Of a stretch of DNA of 64,000 bases, positions 63,553 through 64,000 are shown in pieces (the first letter of the stretch is position 1; every line of letters begins with the position of its first letter). The stretch is from Sediminimonas qiaohouensis DSM 21189 (GTDB lineage Bacteria; Pseudomonadota; Alphaproteobacteria; Rhodobacterales; Rhodobacteraceae): positions 1 to 64,000 of the forward strand of contig NZ_AUIJ01000012.1 of the NCBI RefSeq assembly GCF_000423645.1. Reading direction: 5' to 3'. The position numbers were made by a program, and so were the translations under genes. The notes beneath the pieces are model-generated. The model ran no database searches. It was not told the origin of the DNA and was given only the letters and a program-made list of their open reading frames with translations.

Positions 63553-63570
63553 CAATAAGGTGTATATTGG

Positions 63571-64000
63571 ATGTTGTCAAAATTGACCCTGGTGCTGGGC
63601 GGCGCGGCCTCGGGCAAGACGGCATTTGCCGAATCCCTTGTCAAAAGCACCGAGGCACCAATGGTTTACCTCGCCACCGCGCAGGCCCTTGATGATGAGA
63701 TGAAAGCGCGGATTTCCGCGCATCAGGCCACCCGCGGCCCCGGCTGGCACGTGGTCGAGGCCCCTTTGAACGCCGCCGATGCGCTGCGCGACGCCTCCGC
63801 CGATAGCGTTATATTGCTTGATTGCGCGACCATGTGGCTCAGCAACCAGATGGGCGCGGAAGGCAGCGATCTGGCCCGCGCGCAGGCCGATCTTCTGGAT
63901 GCGCTGACGGGGTGCGCGGCGCGGGTGGTGGTCGTGTCCAATGAGCTGGGCCAATCCGTGGTGCCCGAAAACGCGCTGGCGCGCCGGTTCCGCGATGCGC
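63571..64000 (+). CDS. cobU: Adenosylcobinamide kinase/guanylyltransferase, N-terminal part
   Basis: The frame opens at ATG 63571 and leaves the window at the right edge; 143 codons are visible of an expected ~170-180. The P-loop is GGAASGKTAFAESL, followed by the family segments YLATAQALDDEMKARISAHQ, GWHVVEAP, LLDCATMWLSN and VVVVSNELGQSVVPEN. CobU phosphorylates adenosylcobinamide and attaches GMP in vitamin B12 synthesis. It is divergent from rpoH with a 118-base gap. No cobalamin riboswitch is seen. Confidence 0.92.
   Translation, partial: MLSKLTLVLGGAASGKTAFAESLVKSTEAPMVYLATAQALDDEMKARISAHQATRGPGWHVVEAPLNAADALRDASADSVILLDCATMWLSNQMGAEGSDLARAQADLLDALTGCAARVVVVSNELGQSVVPENALARRFRDA

Noticed and set aside
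63453-63570. Cobalamin riboswitch before cobU
   Set aside because: The 118-base gap is too short for the usual element, and no B12-box-like sequence is present.
1-64000. CRISPR array, rRNA operon, prophage or integron
   Set aside because: No regularly spaced short repeats with unique spacers, no rRNA sequence, no integrase, phage structural genes or attC-like sites were seen.

Overview
The window is high-GC DNA of an alphaproteobacterium, most likely a Rhodobacterales / Roseobacter-type marine or soil bacterium. The evidence is the ccoNOQP and ccoGHIS genes, the fnrL-hemN pair, a membrane-anchored cytochrome cy, an rpoH2-type sigma factor, yejABEF and the general style of the protein sequences. 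No species assignment is possible from the sequence alone.

Positions 1-27 kb are accessory in character. The left edge holds the 3' end of an IS5-type element that has cut off an upstream gene. Next come an ArsP-like (COG0701) permease, a small CxxC thioredoxin-like protein and a periplasmic metallo-beta-lactamase-fold (MBL) protein with an unusual metal motif. An arsenic operon follows: an ArsR-ArsC fusion, a GAPDH-like enzyme and ArsJ, which together should turn arsenate into 1-arseno-3-phosphoglycerate for export. A complete dipeptide/oligopeptide-type ABC transporter (6.7-12.1 kb) follows. At 12.7-18.8 kb there is a second locus of related composition: ArsR regulator, ArsP-like permease, pentaheme cytochrome c, ferric-reductase-like transmembrane flavoprotein, a DUF6544-like protein and a second copy of the same unusual MBL protein. 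The pairing of a COG0701 permease with this MBL family in two places is the best candidate in the window for an undescribed system. At 19.3-21.2 kb lies a decayed chimera of a solute-binding protein and a metallophosphoesterase. From 21.5 to 27.1 kb is a LacI-regulated ABC importer with its own phosphodiesterase.

Positions 27-64 kb look like core genome. They hold a tRNA-Met, an FAD-linked oxidase, hemC, hemE, hemF, an SDR lacking its catalytic lysine, an RsmC-type methyltransferase, clpS and a D,D-carboxypeptidase with a SPOR-like end. The cbb3 oxidase assembly genes (ccoGHIS) and structural genes (ccoNOQP) follow, split by a LysR gene and a repeat, then a universal stress protein, fnrL and hemN. 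After these come an EEP-family hydrolase, yejABEF, cytochrome cy, prephenate dehydratase, coaBC-dut-moeB, rpoH-chaN and the start of cobU. Four good FNR boxes (two near ccoN/usp, one at ccoG, one between fnrL and hemN) tie the oxidase, heme synthesis and FnrL into one low-oxygen regulon.

Three families of short intergenic repeats are visible: a ~215-250 bp element in three copies, one of them with 19-bp terminal inverted repeats; a ~40-65 bp element in five copies downstream of genes; and a REP-like double hairpin in two copies. No CRISPR array, rRNA or prophage was seen.
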